A stretch of 64,000 nt of DNA from Cohnella faecalis (GTDB lineage: Bacteria; Bacillota; Bacilli; Paenibacillales; Paenibacillaceae). The position numbers were made by a program, and so were the translations under genes. The stretch spans positions 62,001 through 126,000 of the forward strand of contig NZ_QXJM01000023.1 of assembly GCF_003570905.1 (NCBI RefSeq). The letters run 5' to 3'. Shown here one piece after another: positions 44,481 through 53,340 of this stretch. Numbering within the stretch: position 1 is the stretch's first letter; each line of letters begins with the position of its first letter. The notes under the pieces are model-generated. The model ran no database searches. It was not told the origin of the DNA and worked only from the letters and a program-made list of their open reading frames with translations.

Positions 44481-45041
44481 GTGAATCCCGAAGTGAAACT
44501 TGACTATATGAAGCACATGTCCGAAAGCGACGATGCGGGCGCATTACTAAACGAGCTGATGACGGCTTACGGGAAAGACGTATGGAATTACGCCTACAGC
44601 ATTACGCGCAAGTGGGATATGGCCGACGACATCGCCCAGGAAGTATTTATTAAAGTGTTCCGCAATATGCACGCTTTTCGCAGGGACGCCTCGGTCAAAA
44701 CCTGGCTGCTTACGATAACGCGCAATACCGCCATCGATTTCAAGCGTTCGGCTTTTTTGCGCAAAGTAACGTTGTCGGATTGGTTTGAAGAAAGGGGAGA
44801 ACGTCATTCCTCGGAGCAGGAAGTGATGGAGCAGCTGGCGGTCAACGATATGTGGAAGCAGGTGCTGCTGCTGCCGCCCAAATACCGCGAAGCTATTATC
44901 CTGTTTGCCCATCACCAGCTTTCCATGAAAGAAATGGCGGACATACTGGGCGTTACGGAAGGAACGGTGAAATCCCGGCTGTTCCACGCTCGGCAAAAGC
45001 TTGCCAAAATGAAGGAGCGAAATATCGATGGAACCGACTGA
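44481..45041 (+). CDS. ECF sigma factor (SigX/SigW-like)
   Basis: 186-aa extracytoplasmic-function sigma factor. Region 2 lies at about residues 22-88 (WNYAYSITRKWDMADDIAQE, SVKTWLLTITRNTAIDFKR) and region 4 at about 125-175 (LPPKYREAIILFAHHQLSMK, then LGVTEGTVKSRLFHARQKL). The GTG start follows GAGGTGC. It overlaps the anti-sigma gene by 14 bp. The SigX-type promoter upstream supports a cell-envelope stress role with positive autoregulation (inference). Confidence 0.92.
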   Translation: MNPEVKLDYMKHMSESDDAGALLNELMTAYGKDVWNYAYSITRKWDMADDIAQEVFIKVFRNMHAFRRDASVKTWLLTITRNTAIDFKRSAFLRKVTLSDWFEERGERHSSEQEVMEQLAVNDMWKQVLLLPPKYREAIILFAHHQLSMKEMADILGVTEGTVKSRLFHARQKLAKMKERNIDGTD

Positions 45042-46209
45042 TCATGAACTGAAGGAGTTGCTGGCCAATGGACCGCTTTCTCGTCACGGCTTTAACGACG
45101 AGCTGCGCAAACGGATCGAGCGGGAAATCTCCCATCAGGAACGACGGCCGCGAGCTCGTTTGTTCGGCTCCGCATACCGCTACGGCGCCGTGGGCGCGCT
45201 CGCAGTCGCCATTCTGGTCGGCTTCTGGCAATGGGGATTGCCGGCGTTGAACGGCGGGGCGAATAACGAGCTTTCCAAGACAAGCTCGTCAATATCCGAT
45301 ATTACGAATGCCGCGGTCTCGAATGAGCCTCCGCGAGCGGCGCTGCTGATCGGAACTCGAACGGATCGGCTTTCCGGAGACGGAGAATCGACGGTAAGCT
45401 CGTATCGAACCGTTCTTGTCGCTCCAAGCGCCGCCGGACTTGAAGTCGTAGCTGACGGCCCCGGACTCTATATGCCGTATAAGCAAAATTTCTGGAAAAT
45501 CGACGCCGCAACGGATTCCGCAGATGGAGAGCAGCAATTGCATTCGAGCAAATTGTCCGCGGGAGTCAAGCCCGTTGCGATGGTGACGGAGCCCGTTCCA
45601 GGGCTGTCCGAGAAGCTTCTGTTTGCGGGCAATCGTTACGTCTCGATCTTGCAGACGGTCAAATCGGCGGAGCCGGACGGCAAGTCGCAGACGTTCGCTT
45701 GGGTAAAGGATTTCGACCAGTTGAACACTCCCCGCGAAAATAAGCCGTTCGATCCGGCAACGGAGCCCCATGTCGCGCTCGGGGAATGGCTGGGTACGAA
45801 AACGACGGAGGAGCAGTGGGCGATCGTGCGCCAGGAAGGCCAATGGAAGCCGGAAAAGCCGGCCGCCGGCAAGTCCGCGACCGACAAGTCGAAGTGGCAG
45901 GCGCTCGGAACGCCGCTGCCCGAGCTTATCGTATCCTATGATTCGCTAGGCTTGTCTTGGGAGCAGATCAAGCAGTTCAACCCGAAAGCGGTAGACGCCT
46001 TCACGTCCCCGTCCGACGATATTCTCGCTACTGTCGAAGAGGAAGGGATCGTTATCTATCCTTTCCGCCAAGCCGATCCGCAGGCCAAATCGCTGACGGT
46101 CAAGCTTGCCGAAGGAGAGTCCGTTGTCATGGTTCAATGGGCGCTCGACAACTACGTTCCTACCTGGAAGCAGCGGCTTGGCGAATGGATTCCTCCCGCC
46201 TCGTCTTGA
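45028..46209 (+). CDS. Membrane anti-sigma factor (RsiX-like)
   Basis: 393-aa single-pass membrane protein. The cytoplasmic N-terminus (residues 1-50, charged, no zinc-finger cysteines) would bind the sigma factor. A membrane helix follows (YGAVGALAVAILVGFWQWGL), then a long extracytoplasmic part with a Pro/Lys linker near residue 275. The architecture resembles RsiX-type regulators rather than ZAS proteins like the one at 17786. The sensed signal is unknown. Confidence 0.8.
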   Translation: MEPTDHELKELLANGPLSRHGFNDELRKRIEREISHQERRPRARLFGSAYRYGAVGALAVAILVGFWQWGLPALNGGANNELSKTSSSISDITNAAVSNEPPRAALLIGTRTDRLSGDGESTVSSYRTVLVAPSAAGLEVVADGPGLYMPYKQNFWKIDAATDSADGEQQLHSSKLSAGVKPVAMVTEPVPGLSEKLLFAGNRYVSILQTVKSAEPDGKSQTFAWVKDFDQLNTPRENKPFDPATEPHVALGEWLGTKTTEEQWAIVRQEGQWKPEKPAAGKSATDKSKWQALGTPLPELIVSYDSLGLSWEQIKQFNPKAVDAFTSPSDDILATVEEEGIVIYPFRQADPQAKSLTVKLAEGESVVMVQWALDNYVPTWKQRLGEWIPPASS

Positions 46210-46222
46210 CGATATCAGCAGG

Positions 46223-46246
46223 GCGCTCCTTCAGGAGCGCTTTTTT
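46223..46246 (+). terminator. Terminator after the second anti-sigma gene
   Basis: GCGCTCC and GGAGCGC pair around TTCA, followed by TTTTTT. Confidence 0.9.
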
Positions 46247-46370
46247 ATTTCTCCAAATTGCCATACTCCCGAACAGTACAGCTTAATTTCAATTGTGATA
46301 AAATGAGGAGGGAACAAGAGAACAAAACCGAGACGTCGTGCGAGGCAGGCAGATGGAGGGGAATGGCACC

Positions 46371-47243
46371 ATGTTTCGAAAAATCGGCGTCGTAGGCGCG
46401 GGAACGATGGGTCAGAGCATCGCGGAATTGTTAAGCAGCAAAGGGTTGGACGTCTATCTCGTGGAGAAGACGCCGGAGCTTCTGGATCAAGCCATGGAGA
46501 CGCTTGAAGCGAGCCTGGATCGCCAGATGGAACGGTGGGCCATTACGGGCGCTGAAAAAAAATTACTTTTAAATCGCATACATAAGAACGTTACCATGGC
46601 TGCACTCGCGGAATGCGAATTGGTGATCGAGACGATCAGCGAGGATTTGGACAGCAAAATAGAGGTGTTTGCCGAGCTGGATCGTCTATTGCCGAGCGAT
46701 ACGATCATTGCGAGCAATACTTCGACATTAAGCCTGACGGAGCTTGCAGGCGCTACGAAGCATCCGGAGCGGGTCATCGGCGTTCATTTCGTGTATCCGG
46801 CGATGAAGGTCGATGTCGTCGAGCTCATACGCGGCTTGCAGACATCGGACGATACGTTCGTCAAGACGAAGCTGTTCATCGAGGATATATTGTACAAGAA
46901 GGGCGTCATGGTATATGAATCGCCCGGCTTCGTAACGACTCGTCTCATTTGTCTGCTCATTAACGAAGCTCTACATCTGATGGAAGAAGGAGTCGCCAAT
47001 CCGGAGGATATCGATTCGGCTATGCGGGACGGCTATCAATTCGGCTACGGTCCTCTCGAGATGGCGGACCGGTTCGGGCTCGATTCGGTGCTTGCCGCTC
47101 TCGACCGAATGTTTCGGGAATTCGGAGAGCTCAAATACAGACCTTCCTTTTTGTTGAAGAAAAAAGTTCGAGCGGGTCATCTAGGAGTCAAGACGAACAT
47201 CGGATTTTTCAAGTACAACAAGGATGGTGAACGGGAATCATGA
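46371..47243 (+). CDS. 3-Hydroxyacyl-CoA (3-hydroxybutyryl-CoA type) dehydrogenase
   Basis: NAD-dependent dehydrogenase of 290 aa. The Rossmann motif is GVVGAGTMGQSIAELL, followed by ELVIETISEDLDSK, SNTSTLSLTELA, the catalytic His in GVHFVYPAMKVDVVEL, and the C-terminal dimer domain with PGFVTTRLICLLINEALHL and GYGPLEMADRFG. It could work in butyrate-type or fatty-acid metabolism. ATG 46371 fits GGAGGGG at 9 nt. The ATGA overlap with ackA suggests a joint carbon-overflow unit. Confidence 0.9.
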   Translation: MFRKIGVVGAGTMGQSIAELLSSKGLDVYLVEKTPELLDQAMETLEASLDRQMERWAITGAEKKLLLNRIHKNVTMAALAECELVIETISEDLDSKIEVFAELDRLLPSDTIIASNTSTLSLTELAGATKHPERVIGVHFVYPAMKVDVVELIRGLQTSDDTFVKTKLFIEDILYKKGVMVYESPGFVTTRLICLLINEALHLMEEGVANPEDIDSAMRDGYQFGYGPLEMADRFGLDSVLAALDRMFREFGELKYRPSFLLKKKVRAGHLGVKTNIGFFKYNKDGERES

Positions 47244-48448
47244 ACGTTCTTGTCATCAATGCGGGCAGCTCGTCGCTGAAGTATCAGCTCTACAACATGG
47301 TTACCGAAGAGGTGCTGTCCAAAGGCCGGGTCGAGAGAATCGGGATGGATTCGTCCATCTTGACGCACGAAGTGGACGAGAAACCGGAAGTGCGCGAAGT
47401 AAGCGAAATACTCGACCATACGACCGCGATCCGAAAAGTGCTCGACATGCTGACTCACCGGGAATTCGGCGTACTCCGAAACATCAAGGAAATTCGGGCA
47501 GTCGGCCATCGCGTCGTTCACGGAGGAGAATCGTTCAGCGAATCGGTTCTCGTCGATAAGGATGTGAAGCTGGAAATACGTCAATTGTTCGATCTTGCTC
47601 CGCTGCATAATCCGGCGCACATGATGGGAATTATGGCTGTCGAGACGAATTTGCCGGACGTGCCGCAAGTCGTCGTGTTCGATACCGCATTCCACCAGAC
47701 GATGCCGAAGAACTCGTACTTATACGCGATACCGACCGTTCTCTACCGGAAGCACAAAATTCGCCGATACGGGTTTCACGGCACCTCCTGCGATTATGTC
47801 AGCAAGCGCGCGGCGGAGTTTCTCGGACGGCCCATCAAGGAATTGAACTTGATCGTTTGCCATATCGGCAACGGGGCCAGCTGCACGGCTGTACTCGGCG
47901 GCAAATCGTTCGATACAAGCATGGGGATGACGCCGCTCGAAGGGCTCATGATGGGTACGCGAAGCGGCGATCTCGATCCTGCGATCGTCCCGTATACGCT
48001 TAACAAGGAGGAATTGACGCTGAATGAAGTCAATTCGATGCTGAACAAGCATAGCGGTCTGCTCGCCGTTTCCGGAATCAGCAGCGACATGCGCGAGGTT
48101 GTTCAGGCGATGAAGGAAGGCAATGAGCAGGCGAAGCTGGCGTTCGAAATGTACGCTTACCGGATACGCAAGTACATCGGAGCGTACGCGGCGGCGATGA
48201 ACGGAGTCGACGCGGTTATATTTACGGCCGGAGTCGGGGAAAATTCGGACGTGCTGCGCCAAGCGGTATGCGAGGGACTGACGTTTTTCGGAATCGGGCT
48301 TGACCATGAACGGAATGCGGTTCGATCGGGCGAGCCTAGACGAATATCGACGGACGATTCCAAAGTTGAGGTGCTTGTCGTTCCGACGAACGAGGAGCTG
48401 CTTATCGCGAGGGATACGTATCGCCTGGTATTGGGGGAAGGGAAATGA
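47240..48448 (+). CDS. ackA: Acetate kinase
   Basis: Makes ATP and acetate from acetyl phosphate in overflow metabolism. The 402-aa protein has VLVINAGSSSLKYQLY, GHRVVHGGE, DTAFHQTMP, YGFHGTS, HIGNGASCTA, GMTPLEGLMMGTRSGDLDP and FTAGVGENS. It overlaps its neighbours on both sides as ATGA. No cre site was found before this operon. Confidence 0.97.
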   Translation: MNVLVINAGSSSLKYQLYNMVTEEVLSKGRVERIGMDSSILTHEVDEKPEVREVSEILDHTTAIRKVLDMLTHREFGVLRNIKEIRAVGHRVVHGGESFSESVLVDKDVKLEIRQLFDLAPLHNPAHMMGIMAVETNLPDVPQVVVFDTAFHQTMPKNSYLYAIPTVLYRKHKIRRYGFHGTSCDYVSKRAAEFLGRPIKELNLIVCHIGNGASCTAVLGGKSFDTSMGMTPLEGLMMGTRSGDLDPAIVPYTLNKEELTLNEVNSMLNKHSGLLAVSGISSDMREVVQAMKEGNEQAKLAFEMYAYRIRKYIGAYAAAMNGVDAVIFTAGVGENSDVLRQAVCEGLTFFGIGLDHERNAVRSGEPRRISTDDSKVEVLVVPTNEELLIARDTYRLVLGEGK

Positions 48449-49188
48449 ACGACAGGAACGGATTGGCAAGGGGCTTGATGGAAGCTTATATGGAAGGCTC
48501 CGTCAGCATTCCCTATGCGATATTGCGTACGTACCGCGCTCTGAAGCTTAGCGATACGGAAGGAATGCTGCTTATTCATCTGCTCGCTTATCGGCAGCTG
48601 GAGCAGAATGAATTTCCGACGATCGAGCAGCTGCAAGAGCGGATCGGTTCGTCTCCGTCCGTTGTTGGACAGGCGATGCAGAAGCTGGTCAAGCAAGGGT
48701 TGGTCAGCATCGACGAAGTGCTCGATCCGGTAACGGGCGTACAATCGGATCGTTATAATTTGACCGGTCTTTTCCAGAAAATTTCGGTGCTGCTGGCGGC
48801 GGGAGAGCTGCCGATTCGTGCAGGCGGAGTCGCGGAATTGTCGTCAGCGTCCGGAGCCGGAGAGCCGCAGGACCGGGTCTACTTGCCGAAGGCGCAGACG
48901 ACTTCGAATACGTCCGCTTACGGAGGCGCAGCCAATTTATTCGGCGTTTTCGAACAGGAGTTCGGCCGCCCGCTGTCGACGATGGAAGTGGAGACGATCA
49001 GCGGCTGGCTCGATCAGGACAAGTATTCCGAGGAGCTTATTCTGTTCGCTTTGAAGGAGTCCGTATTCGCTGGAAAAATCCACTTCCGCTACATCGACCG
49101 CATTCTGCTCGAATGGAGCCGCAACCGAGTTACGAACGCCGAGGAAGCCCGCGCTTACTCGCAGAAGTTCCGTGGTGGAAGAGTTTAA
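48445..49188 (+). CDS. dnaD: Replication initiation protein DnaD
   Basis: Primosomal protein that helps load helicase at oriC and at restart sites. The 247-aa protein has an N-terminal winged-helix DnaD domain (about residues 15-115, with AILRTYRALKLSDTEGMLLI and QERIGSSPSVVGQAMQKLV). A linker follows, and then the C-terminal DnaD/DnaB2 domain (about 165-240, FEQEFGRPLSTMEVETISGW and the FRYIDRILLEW tail). ATGA overlaps ackA. nth, which normally follows dnaD in B. subtilis, is not next here. Confidence 0.95.
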   Translation: MNDRNGLARGLMEAYMEGSVSIPYAILRTYRALKLSDTEGMLLIHLLAYRQLEQNEFPTIEQLQERIGSSPSVVGQAMQKLVKQGLVSIDEVLDPVTGVQSDRYNLTGLFQKISVLLAAGELPIRAGGVAELSSASGAGEPQDRVYLPKAQTTSNTSAYGGAANLFGVFEQEFGRPLSTMEVETISGWLDQDKYSEELILFALKESVFAGKIHFRYIDRILLEWSRNRVTNAEEARAYSQKFRGGRV

Positions 49189-49278
49189 AGGGGCGAGAGG
49201 CGACTTCGCTTCGCTTGTTCGGGCGGGGACTGGCGGAATTGGAAAATGGGTACCGAATAGAACGTGACCGAATGGAAG

Positions 49279-49332
49279 GCTGGGGGTACCCGTTAAAGTT
49301 TATTATGACGGATACCCCCGGCTTTATTTTTT
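49279..49332. terminator. Terminator between dnaD and the convergent esterase gene
   Basis: GCTGGGGGTACCCGT and ACGGATACCCCCGGC form a long stem with two mismatches, followed on the plus strand by TTTATTTTTT. It also reaches the 3' end of the minus-strand gene, so it may serve both. Confidence 0.8.
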
Positions 49333-50256
49333 GTCCCCGACCTCTCGTTCCAGAATCCATTTCAACGCATCCGGAAACCGTCTGTTCCAGGCCGATTCGT
49401 TATGGTCCCCGACCGGGTCGATATAAAGCTTGAGTCGGTCTTCGGAAACTCCCTTTGCTTGAAGCATTTCCAGCACCTTGCGATTATCCGAAACGGAGTA
49501 GCTGAATTGCTGATCTTCAATAGTTCCGATATCCAGATAGAAGCGGGAGGAATCGAGTGTCCGATCCAACTGGCCGATGTAGCCGAAAAAAGCTTTTTGG
49601 CCAATTTGGAATACGTTCGAGAAGGCCAGCACATTGCCAAAAATATCGGGCCTCTCCAATCCGGCATAGACGGAAATATATCCGCCCAATGAGCTTCCGG
49701 AAATATAGGTGTCGGGCGAATTTGGTTTTGTCCGAAAGCTTTTGTCGATGAAAGGCTTTAATTCGTCCGTTAAAAAAGCGACGTATTTCGCGCCGTCCCC
49801 TCCCAAGCCGTCGCTGTTGGGATATGGGGTGTAGTCGTACATTCTTCGGGGCCCGTTCTCGACGCCGACAACGATCATTTTGAATGCTTCATTATCCGCC
49901 GATAGCCGCTCCATCGTCTCGTCGATCCCCCATTCTCCGGCATACGAGGTTGCCTTATCGAACAGGTTTTGGCCGTCGTGCATGTACAGTACAGGGTATC
50001 GGGAATCGCTCTCTTCATATCCCGGAGGCAGGTAAATCCAGATATTCCGCGTCGTGCCTAAAGAATGGACGGGAAACTGATTAATAATTTTGACGTTGCC
50101 CTCAATCGAATGATTTTGCTCGCTCTTAAGCACCTGCTTCCAGTCCTGGATCGAAACCGGGGACGTTGCAGCCGAGGAAGAATTATTCGGATGATTAACG
50201 CATCCTGTCGCAATGCCGGCGAAGAGAGCAATTGCGGCAAGAAAGTGCTGTTTCAT
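49324..50256 (-). CDS. Esterase-family lipoprotein (alpha/beta hydrolase, PF00756 type)
   Basis: 310-aa exported hydrolase. The N-terminus MKQHFLAAIALFAGIATGC has a lipobox (ATGC), so the mature protein is probably lipid-anchored on the outer face. The esterase domain has NIWIYLPPGYEESDSRYPVL, the nucleophile in YISGSSLGGYISVYAG and the catalytic His in DPVGDHNESAW. Such proteins include enterobactin/bacillibactin esterases and acetyl-ester hydrolases; the substrate is unknown. The ribosome site AAGGGGGAAAG precedes 50256 on the minus strand. Confidence 0.85.
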   Translation of the reverse strand: MKQHFLAAIALFAGIATGCVNHPNNSSSAATSPVSIQDWKQVLKSEQNHSIEGNVKIINQFPVHSLGTTRNIWIYLPPGYEESDSRYPVLYMHDGQNLFDKATSYAGEWGIDETMERLSADNEAFKMIVVGVENGPRRMYDYTPYPNSDGLGGDGAKYVAFLTDELKPFIDKSFRTKPNSPDTYISGSSLGGYISVYAGLERPDIFGNVLAFSNVFQIGQKAFFGYIGQLDRTLDSSRFYLDIGTIEDQQFSYSVSDNRKVLEMLQAKGVSEDRLKLYIDPVGDHNESAWNRRFPDALKWILEREVGDKK

Positions 50257-50384
50257 AATGGCTTTCCCCCTTTTTCTTGTCCAAGATATGGTAACATATC
50301 GGGAGGAAAAGGAAAGTACCTGTTTGTAAAGTTCCTCTCGCAGGAGGATGCAACCGTGTGCTGTAGTAATTTCATATATATTCC

Positions 50385-50414
50385 TTGACGAGAATATTCC
50401 TTTTCAAGTATATT
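50385..50414 (+). promoter_or_regulatory. Promoter of the SRPBCC gene
   Basis: TTGACG (50385-50390), an 18-bp spacer and TATATT (50409-50414), 27 bp before the start codon. Confidence 0.65.
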
Positions 50415-50441
50415 TAAGACATAAAAAAAGGAGGTTCGATC

Positions 50442-50948
50442 ATGGAGAAGAGATCGACTAGTGAAAGCATCGTCTTAAGGAAAGGCGAGAGGGATTTCGT
50501 GGTGGAACGGACCTTCGATGCGCCTAAAGCGCTCGTCTTTAAGGCGTTTACTCGACCGGAGCACGTAGCTCGCTGGTGGGCTCCCGGCGGATATACGATA
50601 CCGGTATGCAAGATCGACCTTCGCCCGGGCGGACTATGGCATTACTGCATGCGTTCTCCGGAAGGACAAGACCAATGGGTTAGAGCCGTATACCGCGAAA
50701 TCGTCGAGCCGGATCGGATCGTCTATGTCATCACCTTCGCTGACGAAGAAGGAAATCCGACCGAGGAAATTCCCGAGCAGGAAGGGACGATAACGTTCGA
50801 CGATTACGCGGGCAAGACGAAAGTTTCGATCCGGATTATGCTCGGAACGGCCGAAGAGCTTAAATGGACTCTCGAAATGGGCATGGTCGAAGGGATGACC
50901 GAAACGCTTGGCAACTTGGCGAAGCTTTTGAACGAAATCGAAAGCTGA
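50442..50948 (+). CDS. SRPBCC/AHSA1-domain protein
   Basis: 168-aa START-like fold protein of the activator-of-Hsp90-homologue type, with VERTFDAPKALVFKAFTRPE, HVARWWAPGGYTIPVCKIDL and the C-terminal helix WTLEMGMVEGMTETLGNLAK. Such proteins bind small hydrophobic ligands; function here is unknown. Many are paired with an ArsR-type regulator, but none is adjacent. The ribosome site is AAAAAAGGAGG, and it has its own promoter. Confidence 0.87.
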   Translation: MEKRSTSESIVLRKGERDFVVERTFDAPKALVFKAFTRPEHVARWWAPGGYTIPVCKIDLRPGGLWHYCMRSPEGQDQWVRAVYREIVEPDRIVYVITFADEEGNPTEEIPEQEGTITFDDYAGKTKVSIRIMLGTAEELKWTLEMGMVEGMTETLGNLAKLLNEIES

Positions 50949-51207
50949 GAGGCGGTTCGCTTCACGGTATTATGGTGAAGGAACTGTAATTCGTACATTT
51001 GTTTTCGGTGGCGGATTGGTCGTTAAGAAGCGGCCTGCAAAATGTACAGTTAAAAGCGCCGGAAGCTGCGGAGCACCCGATATTGTCGTCGATTTGATGC
51101 ATGAAATGCTGTTAAATTCAAGAAGCATAGCATTCTTCCATTAATTAACTGCAGGTAATGCAGGCGTTGATCGGTTTGATCATGCAGAGTTCTGACAAGG
51201 AGCCGTC

Positions 51208-52020
51208 CTAATGCCCGTCGTTCAAAGCTTTGAAGAACCGCTGATTGAACAGCTCCAGCTCGTCATAGAAAATGCCGTGTCCGCTTTTTTCGAATCGATG
51301 GAGGACGGAGCCTTGGATGCCGGCATGCTGGGCCAAGGCTAGCGGATATAGGCATACTTTGTCCAGCACGCCGTGGAAGATCGAGGTCGGAACCCGAATG
51401 AACGGAAAATCTTGTCCGACGAATTCATCGCGCAGCGATTCCATGACGGCGACGGTAGCGTGGTTAGCGGCTTCGAGCCCGAGCGACTGAAACCATTGCC
51501 GGAATGGCGTCGATACCGGGCTTGCGAAGCAATCTTCCCCGAACTGAGCCAATACGCCCGGACGGTCCGCGTATGTTCCGGCAATGATTTTATCGATATT
51601 CGCCCTCGGTTGGCCGATCGGGTAGCCCGGCCTTTGCGTCAGACTGGGGGCTGCGGCGGCGAGCAGCAGGAGCTGGGCTATTTTGTGCCCTCTATGCCGG
51701 CCCATGTAACGAACGACGATCGCTCCGCCGACGGAAAAGCCGACCAGCCTTACGTTGTCCAATCCGAGCGTGTCGATAACGACCCGAATATCGTCCGCCA
51801 GCCGATCATACGAATATCCCGTCCAGGGCTTATCCGACTTGCCGTAGCCTCTAAGATCGATCAGGATACAGCGGAAGCCGTATTTCGGAAGATGGGTCGT
51901 CTGGTACTCGAACATGTTATGATTCACCGGCCAGCCATGCACGAACAGGATCGGTCTGCCGGCTCCGATATCTTCCACGAACAGCTTGACTCCTTGCTCC
52001 ACTTGAACGTAGTAGCCCAC
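51208..52020 (-). CDS. Alpha/beta hydrolase (haloperoxidase/esterase-like)
   Basis: 270-aa alpha/beta hydrolase. Oxyanion region LFVHGWPVNHNMFEY, nucleophile elbow LVGFSVGGAIVVRYMG (Ser), acidic residue near FHGVLDKVCLYP and catalytic His in FEKSGHGIFYDE. It resembles non-haem chloroperoxidase/esterase subfamilies; substrate unknown. The GTG start at 52020 follows AGGAGGGC on the minus strand. It stands alone between unrelated genes. Confidence 0.87.
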   Translation of the reverse strand: MGYYVQVEQGVKLFVEDIGAGRPILFVHGWPVNHNMFEYQTTHLPKYGFRCILIDLRGYGKSDKPWTGYSYDRLADDIRVVIDTLGLDNVRLVGFSVGGAIVVRYMGRHRGHKIAQLLLLAAAAPSLTQRPGYPIGQPRANIDKIIAGTYADRPGVLAQFGEDCFASPVSTPFRQWFQSLGLEAANHATVAVMESLRDEFVGQDFPFIRVPTSIFHGVLDKVCLYPLALAQHAGIQGSVLHRFEKSGHGIFYDELELFNQRFFKALNDGH

Positions 52021-52176
52021 ATTCAGCCCTCCTTTTGACTAACGCGGTTCTCCCAACCATCGTATGAGCCGGTGCCCAATAAAATAATTCAGGAGGGAAG
52101 TAACTTTTTGGGAAATAGGTCGTACAAATGGAATAGAGAGAAAAAGCGGGCACAACCGGACAGGGAGTGGTGGCTC

Positions 52177-52572
52177 ATGGGGACGGGATTTTCGGATATG
52201 TCGGGATTCGGGGCGATGGGCGGACTGTTTACGGTGTTTTTTGTCGTCGTTATCGGATTTGTCGCATTCAGAATGATAAGAGGAGTCGCGCAGTGGCAGC
52301 GGAACAACGATTCGCCGCAGCTGTCCGTCGACGCTAGAATCGTAAGCAAGCGGACGAACGTCAACCATCACCATCATGCGGGAGACGCCGCGCACCATTC
52401 GACGACGACGAGCTACTACGTCACATTCGAAGTCGAGAGCGGGGACCGGATGGAGTTTCACGTGAACGGCCAGGAATTCGGCATGCTGGCAGAGGGCGAC
52501 TTCGGCAAGCTGTCGTTCCAGGGGACTCGTTATTTGGGCTTCATGCGAAACAGGCGAGCGGAAGCCTATTAG
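52177..52572 (+). CDS. DUF2500 membrane protein
   Basis: 131-aa protein with one membrane helix (MGGLFTVFFVVVIGFVAF) and a C-terminal beta-rich part (LSVDARIVSKRTNV, a His-rich HHHHAGDAAHH loop, YYVTFEVESGDRMEFHVNGQ, then YLGFMRN). This layout matches DUF2500. Function unknown; the histidine cluster could bind metal (inference). The start at 52177 follows AGGGAGTGG; the longer frame to 52072 has no ribosome site. Confidence 0.82.
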   Translation: MGTGFSDMSGFGAMGGLFTVFFVVVIGFVAFRMIRGVAQWQRNNDSPQLSVDARIVSKRTNVNHHHHAGDAAHHSTTTSYYVTFEVESGDRMEFHVNGQEFGMLAEGDFGKLSFQGTRYLGFMRNRRAEAY

Positions 52573-52594
52573 TGAGAATAGCACAGCAAAAAAG

Positions 52595-52635
52595 AAGGCC
52601 GGTTCCCGGACAATATCCGTGGAGCGGCCTTTTTG
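52595..52635 (+). terminator. Terminator after the DUF2500 gene
   Basis: AAGGCCGGTTCC faces GGAGCGGCCTT with one mismatch, followed by TTTTG. Confidence 0.75.
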
Positions 52636-52686
52636 TTTTGGCTCGGTGCCGTACAGTCGTCGAATCGTTGCCAAAAGACATTGCGA

Positions 52687-53340
52687 TTAGGCGCGGCCTT
52701 TCAGCAGCTCCCACCGATAGACGTATTCGAACAGAAATTCAAACGCTTCGAGATGCTTCTTCGCCTCGAATGCGTCCTTGCCCCAAGCGCAGATACCGTG
52801 TTTGCGAATGAGAAGGCCGGGGATGCGGGGATCAAGCCGTTCGGTAATTTCGGGAACGATGCGCGGCACGTCCGCATAATTGGTCACAATCGGCACGTCG
52901 ATGGCGGCATCCTCGTCCCAAATGTTGAACGCCTTGATTAGCTCGACGCCTTCGATCGGAACGGAGCGCCGCTCCCAGAACCATTCGGAGACGATATTGT
53001 TGAATACGCTATGAATATGGAAAATGGCGCCGGCGCCCGTCAGGCGGTAAATTTCGCGATGAAGCGACGTTTCGGCCGATGGACGGAGGGAGGTCGTCTC
53101 GCATGCTTTGCCGTCCTGATCGACGAAGAGAAAGTCTTCCGGCGTCGACCGGGTTTTGTCCTTGCCGCTGGCGGTGACGGCGAAGAAGAATTCGTCCGGC
53201 GAATAGGGGCCGATTCGCATCGACAGGTTGCCGCCCGTTCCGGCGAACCAGCCGCGCGACGCGAAGTCCGCTTTGATCGCGGTGAATTCCTCCAGCACGC
53301 GCCGTTTCTCTTCCAAGGGAATGCTCGCGAAGGCGCTCAT
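52687..53340 (-). CDS. mtnB: Methylthioribulose-1-phosphate dehydratase
   Basis: Methionine-salvage enzyme of the class II aldolase fold. The 217-aa protein has GTGGNLSMR, SGKDKTRSTPEDFLFVD, the zinc-ligand pair in IFHIHSVFNN, and a third histidine in IRKHGICAWGKD. The start overlaps the mtnX stop as ATGA. It is the last gene of the mtnW-mtnX-mtnB run; mtnD is not next to it. Confidence 0.93.
   Translation of the reverse strand: MSAFASIPLEEKRRVLEEFTAIKADFASRGWFAGTGGNLSMRIGPYSPDEFFFAVTASGKDKTRSTPEDFLFVDQDGKACETTSLRPSAETSLHREIYRLTGAGAIFHIHSVFNNIVSEWFWERRSVPIEGVELIKAFNIWDEDAAIDVPIVTNYADVPRIVPEITERLDPRIPGLLIRKHGICAWGKDAFEAKKHLEAFEFLFEYVYRWELLKGRA

Noticed and set aside
46250..46370. Rex or CcpA operator before the dehydrogenase-ackA operon
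   Set aside because: Only a TTGTGA half-site is present, and nothing fits the cre consensus.
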